This document shows, in pieces, positions 53,610 through 63,330 of a stretch of 64,000 nt of DNA (position 1 is its first letter; each line of letters begins with the position of its first letter). The notes below the pieces were generated by a model. The model was not told where the DNA came from and ran no database searches. It worked only from the letters and a program-made list of their open reading frames with translations. The stretch is from Paenibacillus silviterrae (GTDB lineage: Bacteria > Bacillota > Bacilli > Paenibacillales > NBRC-103111): assembly GCF_030167925.1 (NCBI RefSeq), contig NZ_JASKUT010000001.1, positions 2,046,001 to 2,110,000 on the forward strand, given 5' to 3'. Both the position numbers and the translations under genes were made by a program.

Positions 53610-55382
53610 TCACCCTTCTTCCCGGTGCCAAAGCCGCTGCAGCTCCTCGTTCTCTTTGAGCAGCTCCTGCAGCGTGCCTATGCCGTTCACTTGGCCGTCC
53701 TTCAGCACCACAATCTGATCCGCACGCGCAAGTGCGGCCTTCCGGTGGGAAATGACAAGGCAAGCCGCTCCTTGGCGCTGCTCATCCAGACGCTCCCACA
53801 GCTTGCGCTCCGTATCCACATCGAGCGCACTGGATAGGTCGTCGAACACGAGCAGCTCCGCTTCGCGAACGAACATCCGCGCCGCTGCCGTTCGCTGCGC
53901 TTGGCCGCCGGACAGCTTCACCCCGCGCGGGCCGATGACCGTCTCCAGCCCGGAGGGAAGCCGCTCCAGGTCCGGCTCCAGCACCGCGGAGTGCAGCGCC
54001 CGCTCCAGCCTCGCTTCGTCAGCCGACAGTCCCAGCATAATGTTATTGCGCAGCGTATCGCTATAAAGCCTTGGCACCTGCGGAGTATAAGCGCTGTGCG
54101 GAGGAATGAAAAAGTCGCCCGGCGCCTCCACCTGCTTCCCGTTCCAATAAATGGCGCCCGACTGCATCGGCAGCAGGCCGAGAAGCGCGCGGACGAAGGT
54201 CGTTTTGCCGGAGCCGATTCGTCCGGTAACAACCGTGAAGGAGCCGCGCGGGAGACTCAGGCTAATTCCTTCGACGCCCCGGCCCGTATCGGGATAACGG
54301 TACGTCAGCCCCCGCACCTCCATCCGCTCCAGAGGATCGGAAGCCGCCATGCTTCCGGCATTCGCCGGTTCCTCCTGCTCCTTGCCGGCGCTGCGAAGAT
54401 GAAGCGAATGATGCTCCGTCAGCCGGTGCGGATCGGCTCCCTGAAGCAGCCCCACCAGCCGGTCCTTGGCAACGCTGCTTTGCTTGTAATACGTAATGAA
54501 TTTACCAAAATTTTGGATAAATTGAGTGACAAAGGTTAAATAATAGACGAACAGGGCAAAGTCCCCGACGGAGAACGTCCCGCTGCGCATTTCCGATGCG
54601 GCCAGCAGCAGAATGAATCCCGTTCCGAAATTGACCGTATTGGAAAACACGGAGTCGAGCGTCGAGGTCAGCAGCTTATCCTTCACTGTCGCCTCACGGC
54701 GCTGCTCGTTAAGCCGGCGGAACCGGCCGATTACCCGATCCTCCGCCCCGGCAACCTGTATCGACTGCACGGCGGAGAACATCTCGCTGATCGCTCCGGT
54801 CACCTGCGCAGTAGCCTCCCGGCTGGCAGCACGGTACTTCTGCAGTAAGGTTGTGGACAGCTGGGCGACGGTCACTACCATAACCAACGGAAGAAACACC
54901 CACAGCGTCATCTGGACATGGATTTGAATGAGAATGAAGAAGGACACGATGGCAAAGAACGTCATCCCGAACGCATCCACCGACCAGCTGATCGTCTCCT
55001 CCGCTTGATCGACATCATCGCGAAAGCTGCTGATTGCCTCCCCCGGAGAGCAAGGAATCGCGCGAGCTCCCGGCTCCTTCAACACATGCACGAGCAGATT
55101 GCGGCGCAGCAGGCCTCCGACGCGGAAACGAAACTGAACATCGGTAATAAACCCGAAAATGATCAGCATTACCCGCCCCAGCGCTGCTGCAAGCAGCAGC
55201 CCGATCAGAGCCCAGACCCCGAGCTCATAAGGAGATTGTCCCGATAAGGTATCGAAAAACTGTTTCGTCAGCAAACCGGGAACGATCGGCGCCAAATAGA
55301 TTAGCGTCCATGCCAGTGCATTCAGCGTGTACATCCCCAGCCGGTATCGGGTCAAATTCCATAGAAACGACCAAGTACTCAT
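53610..55382 (-). CDS. ABC exporter half-transporter (with degenerate Walker B)
   Basis: 590 residues. Six-segment membrane domain, then Walker A GRIGSGKTT, signature LSGGQAQRTAAARMF, Walker B LLVFDDLSSALD (Asp in place of the catalytic Glu) and switch His in CLVISHRKAAL. As half of a heterodimer it supplies the good signature to the partner's active site while its own site is degenerate. Overlaps the partner gene upstream by 4 bp. Substrate unknown; typical multidrug or lipid exporter architecture. Confidence 0.93.
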   Translation of the reverse strand: MSTWSFLWNLTRYRLGMYTLNALAWTLIYLAPIVPGLLTKQFFDTLSGQSPYELGVWALIGLLLAAALGRVMLIIFGFITDVQFRFRVGGLLRRNLLVHVLKEPGARAIPCSPGEAISSFRDDVDQAEETISWSVDAFGMTFFAIVSFFILIQIHVQMTLWVFLPLVMVVTVAQLSTTLLQKYRAASREATAQVTGAISEMFSAVQSIQVAGAEDRVIGRFRRLNEQRREATVKDKLLTSTLDSVFSNTVNFGTGFILLLAASEMRSGTFSVGDFALFVYYLTFVTQFIQNFGKFITYYKQSSVAKDRLVGLLQGADPHRLTEHHSLHLRSAGKEQEEPANAGSMAASDPLERMEVRGLTYRYPDTGRGVEGISLSLPRGSFTVVTGRIGSGKTTFVRALLGLLPMQSGAIYWNGKQVEAPGDFFIPPHSAYTPQVPRLYSDTLRNNIMLGLSADEARLERALHSAVLEPDLERLPSGLETVIGPRGVKLSGGQAQRTAAARMFVREAELLVFDDLSSALDVDTERKLWERLDEQRQGAACLVISHRKAALARADQIVVLKDGQVNGIGTLQELLKENEELQRLWHREEG

Positions 55383-57136
55383 ACGAGCATCTCCTCCATC
55401 CCCGTTTCGAGCAGCCGGCTGTAAGCCGATGACGGATCCGCTGCAAGCGCCTTCCGGTCGCCGTATTCCGCAATCCGGCCGTTATCCAGCACCATAATGC
55501 GGTCTGCCCGCTCAATCGTGGCGAGCCGGTGAGCGATAATAATGCAGGTTCGGTCCTGCAGAAGCCGCCCTATGGCACGTTCGATCCTCTGCTCCGTTGC
55601 GGGATCGAGCCGGGACGAAGCCTCATCCAGAATGACGAGCCCCGGATCGGCCAGGAACACTCTCGCGAAGCTCAGCAGCTGGGCTTCCCCGGCCGACAGA
55701 CCGCCGCCTCCGGATTCAAGCTGCGTATCCAAGCCGTTTGGCAAAGAACGGTACCAAGCGCCCATGCCAAGCTCCTCCAGAACAGCAATCACACGGGTGT
55801 CCTCCACCTTCTCATCAAAAAACGTAAGATTGTCGCGAATGGTCCCTTGGAAGATCTCAATCGATTGCGTTACCATGCCGACACGTTTGCGCAATTCATG
55901 AAGCTTTGCCTTCTTCACGTCCGTGCCCTCAAGCAGGATTGTTCCCTGCAGCGGATCATAGAAGCGAAGCAGCAGCCGTGCCGTTGTCGTTTTCCCGCTG
56001 CCCGTGCGGCCGAGCAAACCGAGCACCTTGCCCTTCTCCAAATGAAAATCCACCTCGTGCAAAATCGCACGGTTGTCCTCATATCCGAACGATACCTTGT
56101 CAAACGTAACCGACAAGGCTCCCGACGCAATAGGGGCACCGATCCCGTCCTGAACGGCGGACTGCGTCTGCAGGAGCTCCCTTACACGAGTAATGCTGGC
56201 ATCGGCTTTTTGCAGATCCTCCATCTGTGTCCGAATCTTCTCGATCGGCTTCGCCATGAGCTCGGTATAATAAAACACCATATACACCGTTCCCAGTGTA
56301 ATCGAGCCCTTGTTCCACAAGTAAGCGCATACCGCGAAAGCAACGGCATTCCCGATCGTAAATACGACAATGGTCGTAATCCACATCGCTGCCCAGCCCA
56401 TGAAAGCCTTGACCCTCAGAGGCAGCCACTCTCGCAGCAGGGCATGAAACCTGCGGATCACATAACCTGTAGCCCCGTTCGCCCGGGTGTCCTCCGTTCC
56501 CTCCAAATGCTCGCCCAGAAACCCGAAAAACTTCGCGCTCATCTGCCGCAGCTGTCCCCAGTGAGGTACGGCAAACTTACGGATGTAGTTGATCGACAGA
56601 AGGGCAAACACGACGAAGGCCAGCATCCCCGTTCCGATCTGCCAGCCCTCGCGGAAAAGAAGCACAAGCATGCCGATCACGAGCACCAGATTGCTCAGCA
56701 GCGAGATAACAAAATTGGAGAAGAAATTCGCCAGGTTATTAATGTCGCCGTCCACTCGTTCAATGATCGCCCCCGAGGTATGCGATTTATGGAACGACAT
56801 ATCCAGCTTCAGGCAATGCGCGGCGACGTCGCCCCGAAGCTGGTTCGTGGCCACCCAGCCTACGTTCTCCCCTACATATGCGGCGGCAACCGACACCAGC
56901 TGCTGCACAAGCGTAGCGCCAAGAAACAGAAGGGCTGCATACCAAAGCGGTTCCATACTGCCTTGAGACTGGGCCGTATCGATAAAGTACCGAATGATCT
57001 GGGGGTGCACCAGCTGCAGCAGGATGCCGCTTAGCAGCAGCACCGACAGCCAAATGATGCTCTTCCTTTGGGACTGCAAGTACTGCTTCAATAACCGGCT
57101 GTACTCGCCGACCGGTATTTTGGAAAACCTCTTCAT
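55379..57136 (-). CDS. ABC exporter half-transporter (active ATP site)
   Basis: 585 residues. Six-segment membrane domain, then Walker A GRTGSGKTTTARLL, a variant signature LSAGEAQLLSFARVF, Walker B LVILDEASSRLDP (Glu intact) and His in CIIIAHRLATIERAD. It has the catalytic Glu but a non-standard signature, the complement of its partner, so one functional and one degenerate ATP site arise, as in asymmetric exporters such as BmrC/BmrD. Stop and the partner's start overlap (ATGA). Confidence 0.94.
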   Translation of the reverse strand: MKRFSKIPVGEYSRLLKQYLQSQRKSIIWLSVLLLSGILLQLVHPQIIRYFIDTAQSQGSMEPLWYAALLFLGATLVQQLVSVAAAYVGENVGWVATNQLRGDVAAHCLKLDMSFHKSHTSGAIIERVDGDINNLANFFSNFVISLLSNLVLVIGMLVLLFREGWQIGTGMLAFVVFALLSINYIRKFAVPHWGQLRQMSAKFFGFLGEHLEGTEDTRANGATGYVIRRFHALLREWLPLRVKAFMGWAAMWITTIVVFTIGNAVAFAVCAYLWNKGSITLGTVYMVFYYTELMAKPIEKIRTQMEDLQKADASITRVRELLQTQSAVQDGIGAPIASGALSVTFDKVSFGYEDNRAILHEVDFHLEKGKVLGLLGRTGSGKTTTARLLLRFYDPLQGTILLEGTDVKKAKLHELRKRVGMVTQSIEIFQGTIRDNLTFFDEKVEDTRVIAVLEELGMGAWYRSLPNGLDTQLESGGGGLSAGEAQLLSFARVFLADPGLVILDEASSRLDPATEQRIERAIGRLLQDRTCIIIAHRLATIERADRIMVLDNGRIAEYGDRKALAADPSSAYSRLLETGMEEMLV

Positions 57137-57173
57137 GGCTCTGGCTTCTCCCCCTAACTGATGAAGGCTCCTA

Positions 57174-57629
57174 TTAGCCTATTGTTTTCTTCATACGTAC
57201 ATGCCAAATCCCCGCATCGAGGAAAGGCTCCGGGGATATCGTTTCATACCCTAGCTTCCGGTAAAAGGCCTCCGCTTGAATCTGTCCGTCCAATACGGCG
57301 GAAGTACAGCCACTGGCGGCGGCATCTTCCTCCAACGCCCGGAGCACCAGTCTTCCTACCCCCTGACCGCGATAATCCGGCAGAACGGCAATGCGCTGCA
57401 GCTTGGCAGCATTCCCTTCGAACGGCTTCCATCGGCCGGTAGCCACAGGAATCTCACCGTCTCGAAGTACAAAATGACGGCAAGCCTCCGGGGAAGCATC
57501 ATATTCATCGATTTCCAAATCCCTTGGCACCTGCTGCTCTTCCACGAATACCTTAAACCGGATCGAAAAGCATTCCTCCAGCTGCTCTATCGTTTGAACA
57601 GGAATGATCTTTAATGTAGATTTCTTCAT
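57174..57629 (-). CDS. GNAT family N-acetyltransferase
   Basis: 151 residues. Motif A LQRIAVLPDYRGQGVGRLVLRAL (RGQGVG) and a C-terminal AEAFYRKLGYETISPEPFLDAG. Related to proteins in the acyl-CoA N-acyltransferase group often labelled YjcF/ElaA-like; substrate unknown. Lies 38 bp past the ABC transporter's promoter side, same direction. Confidence 0.9.
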   Translation of the reverse strand: MKKSTLKIIPVQTIEQLEECFSIRFKVFVEEQQVPRDLEIDEYDASPEACRHFVLRDGEIPVATGRWKPFEGNAAKLQRIAVLPDYRGQGVGRLVLRALEEDAAASGCTSAVLDGQIQAEAFYRKLGYETISPEPFLDAGIWHVRMKKTIG

Positions 57630-57776
57630 GCTGCGTTTCTTCCCCTCTCCTTAACGTAACCTATATGATGGCACGTGCGGCTTCTTTCCGTCAAGACCGA
57701 GAATCGTTATAACGATGAAATGCAAACGATCCGCCAGGCTATCGCCCTGCGGATCGAGAAATGCTGCTAATTCGAT

Positions 57777-58340
57777 TTAAGACTTCAGCACGTCATGATC
57801 GACATACCGTTCGCCGTTCAGCTCACTGATGACGTTGATCGCTACCTTGGCGCCGTCGCCTGCGGTGATGATGGTATGCATGCTCACGCCCGCAATCGTA
57901 CCGGCTGCCCAGATGCCTGGAATGTTCGTTTTGCCCTGTACATCCACATCGAACACGGTTTTGATTCGGGGCTCCGTGCCCTCTTTGGTCTTGATTCCCG
58001 TTTTATCCGCCAGATCCACGGACAAGCCGGTTGCCACGATCACATGGGCCGCCTCATACGCGCCTTGATCCGTTTCTACGGTAAAGCCCGCATCGGTTTT
58101 CGTAATATGGTTCACAGTAGCGGCAATCAAGTCCGCTCCGAATTTGGCTGCCTGCTTCTTCCCTATCTCCACAAGATCAGGTCCTGTGATCTCCATGACG
58201 CCATAATGATTCTCAACCCAAGCCCTTTTGGTGATGCTCTTATCATTGTCGATAACGAGCGTTTTCTTGCCTGCCTTGGCCGTAAACAGCGCTGCACTGG
58301 CTCCGGCCGGACCGGCACCTATAATCGCAACATCATACAT
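57777..58340 (-). CDS. Short FAD-dependent oxidoreductase
   Basis: 187 residues. It has the N-terminal dinucleotide motif AIIGAGPAGASAALFTAKAG and a C-terminal FAD motif IPGIWAAGTIAGVSMHTIITAGDGAKVA, as in thioredoxin reductase-like proteins. The NAD(P)H-binding domain and the redox CxxC of full-length enzymes (about 310 residues) are missing. It may be a stand-alone FAD protein. ATG follows a GGAGTG site. Confidence 0.85.
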   Translation of the reverse strand: MYDVAIIGAGPAGASAALFTAKAGKKTLVIDNDKSITKRAWVENHYGVMEITGPDLVEIGKKQAAKFGADLIAATVNHITKTDAGFTVETDQGAYEAAHVIVATGLSVDLADKTGIKTKEGTEPRIKTVFDVDVQGKTNIPGIWAAGTIAGVSMHTIITAGDGAKVAINVISELNGERYVDHDVLKS

Positions 58341-58415
58341 GGAAGCGTCACACTCCTCAATATGTAATGATTACTTTATATATATAATAAACATATTAGT
58401 TTAAAAAGTCAATTT

Positions 58416-58453
58416 TAAAAAAGAGAGCCTCTTCGCCTTTGAAGACGGCCCTC
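58416..58453 (-). terminator. Terminator of the UPF0173 hydrolase gene
   Basis: An imperfect stem GAGGGCCGTCTTC/GCGAAGAGGCTCTC on the minus strand is followed by TTTTTT, 7 bp after the stop at 58460. Confidence 0.6.
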
Positions 58454-58459
58454 CTGCAT

Positions 58460-59149
58460 TTACAGCTTCAACGATTGTCCCGGCTGGAGCACCTTGCCCG
58501 CGATTCCCCGTTCGCTCAGGAGCTGAACGAAACGGTCCGGCTGCTGTGCAATCGGCGGAAACGTATCATAATGCATCGGTACCACGCATCTGGCCTGAAG
58601 CCACTCCGCCGCAACAGCGGCATCCTCCGGTCCCATGGTAAAGACGTCACCGATCGGGATAAACGCCACATCGATAGCATTGCGCTCGCCAATCAGCTTC
58701 ATATCCGAGAACAGACTGGTATCTCCGGTGTGCAGGATCGTTTTCCCGTTCCAATGAATGAGAAAGCCTCCCGGCATCCCGGCATAAATGATCTTTTGCT
58801 CCTTTTCATCAATAATGCCGGAGCTGTGAAAGGCTTGTACCATCTGAATCTCTGCAAAACCGAGCGACAGCCGCCCTCCGATGTTGACGGCCCGGGTCTT
58901 CAGCCCTTGCCATCCCATGTAGGTGGAAAGCTCGAAGGTCGCAATGACATTGGCATCATTCGCTTTGGCGATCGGCACCGTGTCCAGAATGTGATCCGGG
59001 TGGCCGTGGGTCAGCAGGATGTACTCTGTCTTGATCTCCTCCGGCTTCGTGACGGCCAGAGAATTGCCCGAAATGAACGGATCAATCAGTAACGAATGCT
59101 CACCATCACTGATCTGAAAACAGGAATGTCCATGAAACAAAATGTTCAA
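58460..59149 (-). CDS. UPF0173 metal-dependent hydrolase (YtkL-like)
   Basis: 229 residues of the metallo-beta-lactamase superfamily: FHGHSCFQI, LLTHGHPDHILDT (HxHxDH), ILHTGDTSLF and VVPMHYDTFPP, all ligand motifs present. The substrate is not known. Own terminator follows. It is between a short FAD oxidoreductase and a sensor kinase. Confidence 0.95.
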   Translation of the reverse strand: MNILFHGHSCFQISDGEHSLLIDPFISGNSLAVTKPEEIKTEYILLTHGHPDHILDTVPIAKANDANVIATFELSTYMGWQGLKTRAVNIGGRLSLGFAEIQMVQAFHSSGIIDEKEQKIIYAGMPGGFLIHWNGKTILHTGDTSLFSDMKLIGERNAIDVAFIPIGDVFTMGPEDAAVAAEWLQARCVVPMHYDTFPPIAQQPDRFVQLLSERGIAGKVLQPGQSLKL

Positions 59150-59232
59150 CGCTTCTCACTCCCTGTGGCAGAATCGGTATGATTATACAAATTGTACCAG
59201 ATGAAAGTCAAACCTGGGGCCGCACCTTGTGT

Positions 59233-60360
59233 TTATTGTCTGCGAAGCGCAAGCACAAAGGTCGTCTCCTCCTCTGTAGAGGCATACGAAATTTCTCCGT
59301 TGTTCTGAGCCATAATTTTCTGGCATATGGTGAGACCGAGACCGGTCCCCGTTTCCTTGCCGGTTACAAAAGGGGCAAACAACCGGTCCCGGATGTGATC
59401 CGGAATTCGCGGTCCGTTGTTGCTGATCCCGATATAGGATGTGATCTCATCTTCCCAAAAGCGAATAACAATTCCCCTAGTGGGCTTGACGGACTCGAGC
59501 AGAGCATCAATGCTGTTGTTCAATATATTCGAAATGACTTGCTGCAGCGCCATTTTCTGCACATTCAGAAGAATACGGTCCTGCTCCAGCACCTTAAGCT
59601 CAATATTCTCATTGATGAGCCGCGGTTCGATCAGCGTCAGCACAGGGCGAAGCAGCTCCGCGGCAGACACGGTAATGAACGGCTCCTCGGAAGCGCGCTT
59701 CTGGGAGAAGCTTAGGAAGCCCGTAATCAGCATCTGAAAGCTGGCAAATTCATGCTCGATGACATCTAAATATTTGTTTACCTGCTTGTCCGTCTCGCTT
59801 GGCAGCTTGGCGCGTATCAGCTTCAGGAAGCCGCCGATGGAAGTAAGCGGATTGCGCAGCTCATGAGCCAGGCTTGCCGCCATTTTGCCCACCAGATTCA
59901 GACGGTCATGGTGCAGCTCCTGGATTTGCTGATCGCGGTCGGCTAATCCCTGCTGGGCAAAGTCCCAATAAATATCGCAGATGTGCCGCTGGATTTCATC
60001 GATCCGATTATTGAGCTCCATGAGGATTCGTCCGCTCCGCTCTATGCTAACGGCATCGTGACGGAGAATTTCGTCCATGGCACATTTGCGCCATATGTGG
60101 GAGCTGTGCAGCATGTGCACCAGCGGTGTCCCAATACCCGAATGATATTCGCACAAGCTTCTTAGGAACGAAACATCAGGATGCTCCTTTAAAGGAATGT
60201 GTGCGTCCGCCAGCAGCTCAAAGTAGAGGCCTCCGTTTTTTTCAAGCTGCTTTCTATCGTACACCCCCGGAAACTCAGCATCAACCGCATCAAGCCAGCG
60301 CCCGACAATATTTCGTTTCCCCTGCTCCAGCGCGTCTCTTATATATACTCTAGTTTCCAT
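59233..60360 (-). CDS. Orphan sporulation-type histidine kinase, soluble
   Basis: 375 residues from ATG 60360, which overlaps the stop of the upstream kinase (TAATG). About 170 helical residues form an N-terminal sensor (RNIVGRWLDAVDAEFPGVYDR, SGIGTPLVHMLHSSHIWRKCAM), with no membrane segment, then HisKA with MAASLAHELRNPLTSIGGFLKLI (phospho His), and HATPase motifs NILNNSIDAL, ISNNGPRIPD, GTGLGLTIC. No adjacent response regulator, so it probably feeds the Spo0F phosphorelay; that is inference. Confidence 0.88.
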   Translation of the reverse strand: METRVYIRDALEQGKRNIVGRWLDAVDAEFPGVYDRKQLEKNGGLYFELLADAHIPLKEHPDVSFLRSLCEYHSGIGTPLVHMLHSSHIWRKCAMDEILRHDAVSIERSGRILMELNNRIDEIQRHICDIYWDFAQQGLADRDQQIQELHHDRLNLVGKMAASLAHELRNPLTSIGGFLKLIRAKLPSETDKQVNKYLDVIEHEFASFQMLITGFLSFSQKRASEEPFITVSAAELLRPVLTLIEPRLINENIELKVLEQDRILLNVQKMALQQVISNILNNSIDALLESVKPTRGIVIRFWEDEITSYIGISNNGPRIPDHIRDRLFAPFVTGKETGTGLGLTICQKIMAQNNGEISYASTEEETTFVLALRRQ

Positions 60361-62180
60361 TAAACATCCCTCTGTTCTGTACAAGGAAGCATCACTGCCA
60401 CTTCAGTGCCTGCATTCGGCTTGCTGCGGAAGCTAATGCTCCCTTTATGGGCTTCTATAATTTTGAAGCATACCATAAGTCCAAGACCGGTACCCTTCTC
60501 TTTGGTTGTATAGAACGGCTCACCCAGCGTTTTTAATCGTTCCTCCGACATCCCCTTCCCGTTATCCCGAATACAAATGACCGCATGCCCGGACTGATAT
60601 CCGGCTTCGATTCTTAGGACGCCTCCGCCCGGCATCGCTTCGATGGCATTTTGAAATAAATGAAGCAGCATTTGCTTGATCTGGATCTCCGAGCATTCCA
60701 TTACAGGCAGTGCCGGATGGGCGGTCCATTGAATGTCCACCTGGTTGACAATAGCCTCCGGCTTTATCGCTGCAACCGCATCGTCCAGAATGTCCGATAG
60801 CTTCTTACACTCCAGCTTGATGGCCTCCGGCTTCGCAATGACGAGAAACTCGCTTACGATAAAATGTATCCGATCCAGCTCGACCCTCATCAGCTCGAAA
60901 AATTGCGATTGGTTTCTTTCCTTCGATTGAATCAGCTTCAGAAAGCCCTTCAAGGATGTCAGGGGATTGCGGATTTCGTGAGCAAGTCCCGCTGCCAGCT
61001 GCCCGGCGACGGCCAATCGATCCGATTTGCGGAGAAGCTCTTCCGCGCGTTTACGATCCGTAATATCCACACAGGAGGCGATGACCTCAACAACACGTCC
61101 GTCCCTCATAATCGGCCGCAAGGAGGCAATATAAGTGATACCGTTCAGCGTCCCTTCATATTGCACCTTTTCTTCGCCTTCCCAGGCGCGGCGGTAGTAC
61201 TGCTCCTTGATGTCGACCTGCTCGGGAGGGAGAATTCTGCTCAGGTCCTTACCTACGACGTCCTCTGAGCGCAGCCCCAGCCGATACATCAGCTCCCCGT
61301 CGCATAAGGTATGAATGAACTTGCCGTTCTTCTCGGTAAACTTAAAGGTCATTCCCTGCTGCTGGCGGACGACCTCCTGAAAGTCCTGCTGGATGTGGAG
61401 CAGCGCTTTTTCGGCTGCCTTGTCCGGGGTAATATCCCGGGCAATGAGATATAAGCCTTCCGACCGGCCGTCAATCAGAATAGGCACTTTTTTTATTCCC
61501 AGCTCTACGCGACGGCCGAGCTTATCCCGAACCGCCATTTCCATATTACTGGGATGTATCTCTTCTTCCTTATCTGCTGTAGGCAAATTCGGGCATGAAT
61601 CGGGATTCATGAGCAGGCTCCGGAAGGACCTCCCCACCAGCTCCTTCTCGGAAAAGCCGGTGACTGCTTCCATCGAAGGATTCACCCCGGTAATGATACC
61701 CGCCCGGTCAAGGGAGCAAATGCCCGCGGGATTATAAGCGATGAGAGAGCGGTATTGCTGCTCCATTCGTTTGAGACTTGTAATGTCCTGCAGCTGGGCG
61801 AAAATGCACAGCACCTCACCGGTTTGATTTTGCACCGCAGAAGCGTTCAGCTGTACCCAGAGGATGCCCCCGGATTTATGGATATACCGTTTATCCAACC
61901 GGAACTGGGACAGCTCGCCTCTGCGCGTCCTTCCGACAAAATCTTCTCCTAGCGTTTGGTCCTCCTCATGCGTAATGCTTACGTCCTGTATGGAAAGGAG
62001 CTCTTGCTCGCTATACCCTACCATATCGCACCATGCACGATTTACTTTAATCCATCGGCCATCCAATGCAACAAGCGCCATACCGATTGCCGCATGGTCA
62101 AAAGCATTCTGGTATAGCTCTGTGTTCAGCTCCAACCCGATATCCCGTTTCATCGGCTTCCATAGCAACTCCGATCCCAT
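60360..62180 (-). CDS. Multi-PAS orphan histidine kinase
   Basis: 606 residues. Three or four PAS modules: AIGMALVALDGRWIKVNRAWCDMVGY, SLDRAGIITGVNPSMEAVTGFSEKEL, and YRLGLRSEDVVGKDLSRILP near 285-390. Then HisKA LAAGLAHEIRNPLTSLKGFLKLI and HATPase LFQNAIEAMPGGG, IRDNGKGMSEER, GTGLGLMVC. Soluble and without an adjacent response regulator, like KinA/KinE of Bacillus. Start at ATG 62180 or ATG 62153. Confidence 0.92.
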   Translation of the reverse strand: MGSELLWKPMKRDIGLELNTELYQNAFDHAAIGMALVALDGRWIKVNRAWCDMVGYSEQELLSIQDVSITHEEDQTLGEDFVGRTRRGELSQFRLDKRYIHKSGGILWVQLNASAVQNQTGEVLCIFAQLQDITSLKRMEQQYRSLIAYNPAGICSLDRAGIITGVNPSMEAVTGFSEKELVGRSFRSLLMNPDSCPNLPTADKEEEIHPSNMEMAVRDKLGRRVELGIKKVPILIDGRSEGLYLIARDITPDKAAEKALLHIQQDFQEVVRQQQGMTFKFTEKNGKFIHTLCDGELMYRLGLRSEDVVGKDLSRILPPEQVDIKEQYYRRAWEGEEKVQYEGTLNGITYIASLRPIMRDGRVVEVIASCVDITDRKRAEELLRKSDRLAVAGQLAAGLAHEIRNPLTSLKGFLKLIQSKERNQSQFFELMRVELDRIHFIVSEFLVIAKPEAIKLECKKLSDILDDAVAAIKPEAIVNQVDIQWTAHPALPVMECSEIQIKQMLLHLFQNAIEAMPGGGVLRIEAGYQSGHAVICIRDNGKGMSEERLKTLGEPFYTTKEKGTGLGLMVCFKIIEAHKGSISFRSKPNAGTEVAVMLPCTEQRDV

Positions 62181-62258
62181 GGTTTCAGACGTGTAATCCT
62201 TTCTTCAAGGAAGAAGGATTTTCCTGCTTCTCCAATGTCAATTCTAGCGGGATTTTAT

Positions 62259-62352
62259 AAAAAAAATCCGGTTCTCCTCAGATGAAGCCCTACCTAAGGA
62301 ATACGCTTCATAAAACGTACTCCCAAGTATGGCTCATCCGAGAGAACCGGAT
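62259..62352 (-). terminator. Terminator of the ROK glucokinase gene
   Basis: ATCCGGTTCTC (62266-62276) pairs perfectly with GAGAACCGGAT (62342-62352), with extra inner pairing, followed by TTTTTTTT on the minus strand. The loop is long (65 nt). Confidence 0.75.
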
Positions 62353-62354
62353 GG

Positions 62355-63314
62355 CTAAATGTTTCGTTTATGGTAAGCCAAGGCCGCACTGCCGATGACC
62401 CCGCCCGTATCAATCAGCTGCCCGGGCACAATTGTCAAACGCTCCAAGTAGCCGCGATACACCAGTCTGGAAAGCTCCTCTCTCATCGGTGCAAACAATC
62501 GGTCACCGGCTAAGGAAACGCCTCCTCCCAGTACAATCACATCGGGACTGATCATAGGGATCACGCAGGAAAGCCCTCGGGCCAGCACATGCGCGGTATG
62601 AGTAAGAACACGAACAGCCAGCGCGTCTCCTTGATCGTAGGCCTGGGATACCATGGCGGCCGTGATACGTCCGTGCTCCTGCCGAAGCTCGCTTAAGAGA
62701 CTCGTCTCACCCGCATCCAGCGCCTCCTGAACTTGTCGCTCGATTCCGGTAGCTGAAGCCACCGTTTCGAGACAGCCGGTTAACCCGCAAACACAGGTTG
62801 TCGATTCGCCCGGCATCGGAATGTGGCCCATCTCACCCGCCATGAAGCCGCTGCCATAAAAGATAGCGTCCTTATCGATGACCGTCGCCGCAATTCCCGT
62901 ACCGAGGGTAGCCGCTAGCATACATTCCGCTCCTTGTCCGGCTCCCTTCAGCTTCTCTCCATAGCCATACATTCTGACATCGTTATCAATGGTGACCGGG
63001 ACTTGAAGCAGCGCCTGAAGCTTTTCCGCCAGCGGGACATGGTGCCAACCGAGGTTTCCTGCAAAGATTACGACACCCTTTACCGGATCGACCAAGCCCG
63101 GTGTGCCGATTCCGACGGCAAGCAGCTCCTCCCTGCCCGCATCGACGGACTGCAGTAAACGATCCACCAGCTGGGTTAACGAGTTGATCACATGCTCAAG
63201 ACCTTTGTCCGCTTCCGTCGATATCTTTTTTTGCTGCAGCAGCTCCAGCTTTTCGTTCAAAATTCCGCCTACTATATTCGTTCCGCCAATATCAAAGCCG
63301 ATGACATAATTCAT
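62355..63314 (-). CDS. glcK: ROK family glucokinase
   Basis: 319 residues from ATG 63314. N-terminal ATP motif IGFDIGGTNIVGG, the ROK zinc motif CVCGLTGCLETVAS (CxCGxxGCxE), and DNDVRMYGYGE plus GTGIAATVI. It phosphorylates glucose or a related hexose. Named by family; the start is 10 nt after GGGAG. Its terminator is the long hairpin at 62259-62352. Located next to a DeoR-type regulator. Confidence 0.9.
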   Translation of the reverse strand: MNYVIGFDIGGTNIVGGILNEKLELLQQKKISTEADKGLEHVINSLTQLVDRLLQSVDAGREELLAVGIGTPGLVDPVKGVVIFAGNLGWHHVPLAEKLQALLQVPVTIDNDVRMYGYGEKLKGAGQGAECMLAATLGTGIAATVIDKDAIFYGSGFMAGEMGHIPMPGESTTCVCGLTGCLETVASATGIERQVQEALDAGETSLLSELRQEHGRITAAMVSQAYDQGDALAVRVLTHTAHVLARGLSCVIPMISPDVIVLGGGVSLAGDRLFAPMREELSRLVYRGYLERLTIVPGQLIDTGGVIGSAALAYHKRNI

Positions 63315-63330
63315 TCGGGCCAAGCTCCCT

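Noticed and set aside
55529..57034. 501-codon plus-strand frame across the ABC transporter gene
   Set aside because: Antisense to a complete ABC transporter; composition is rich in Gln/Arg/His, as expected for a complement frame.
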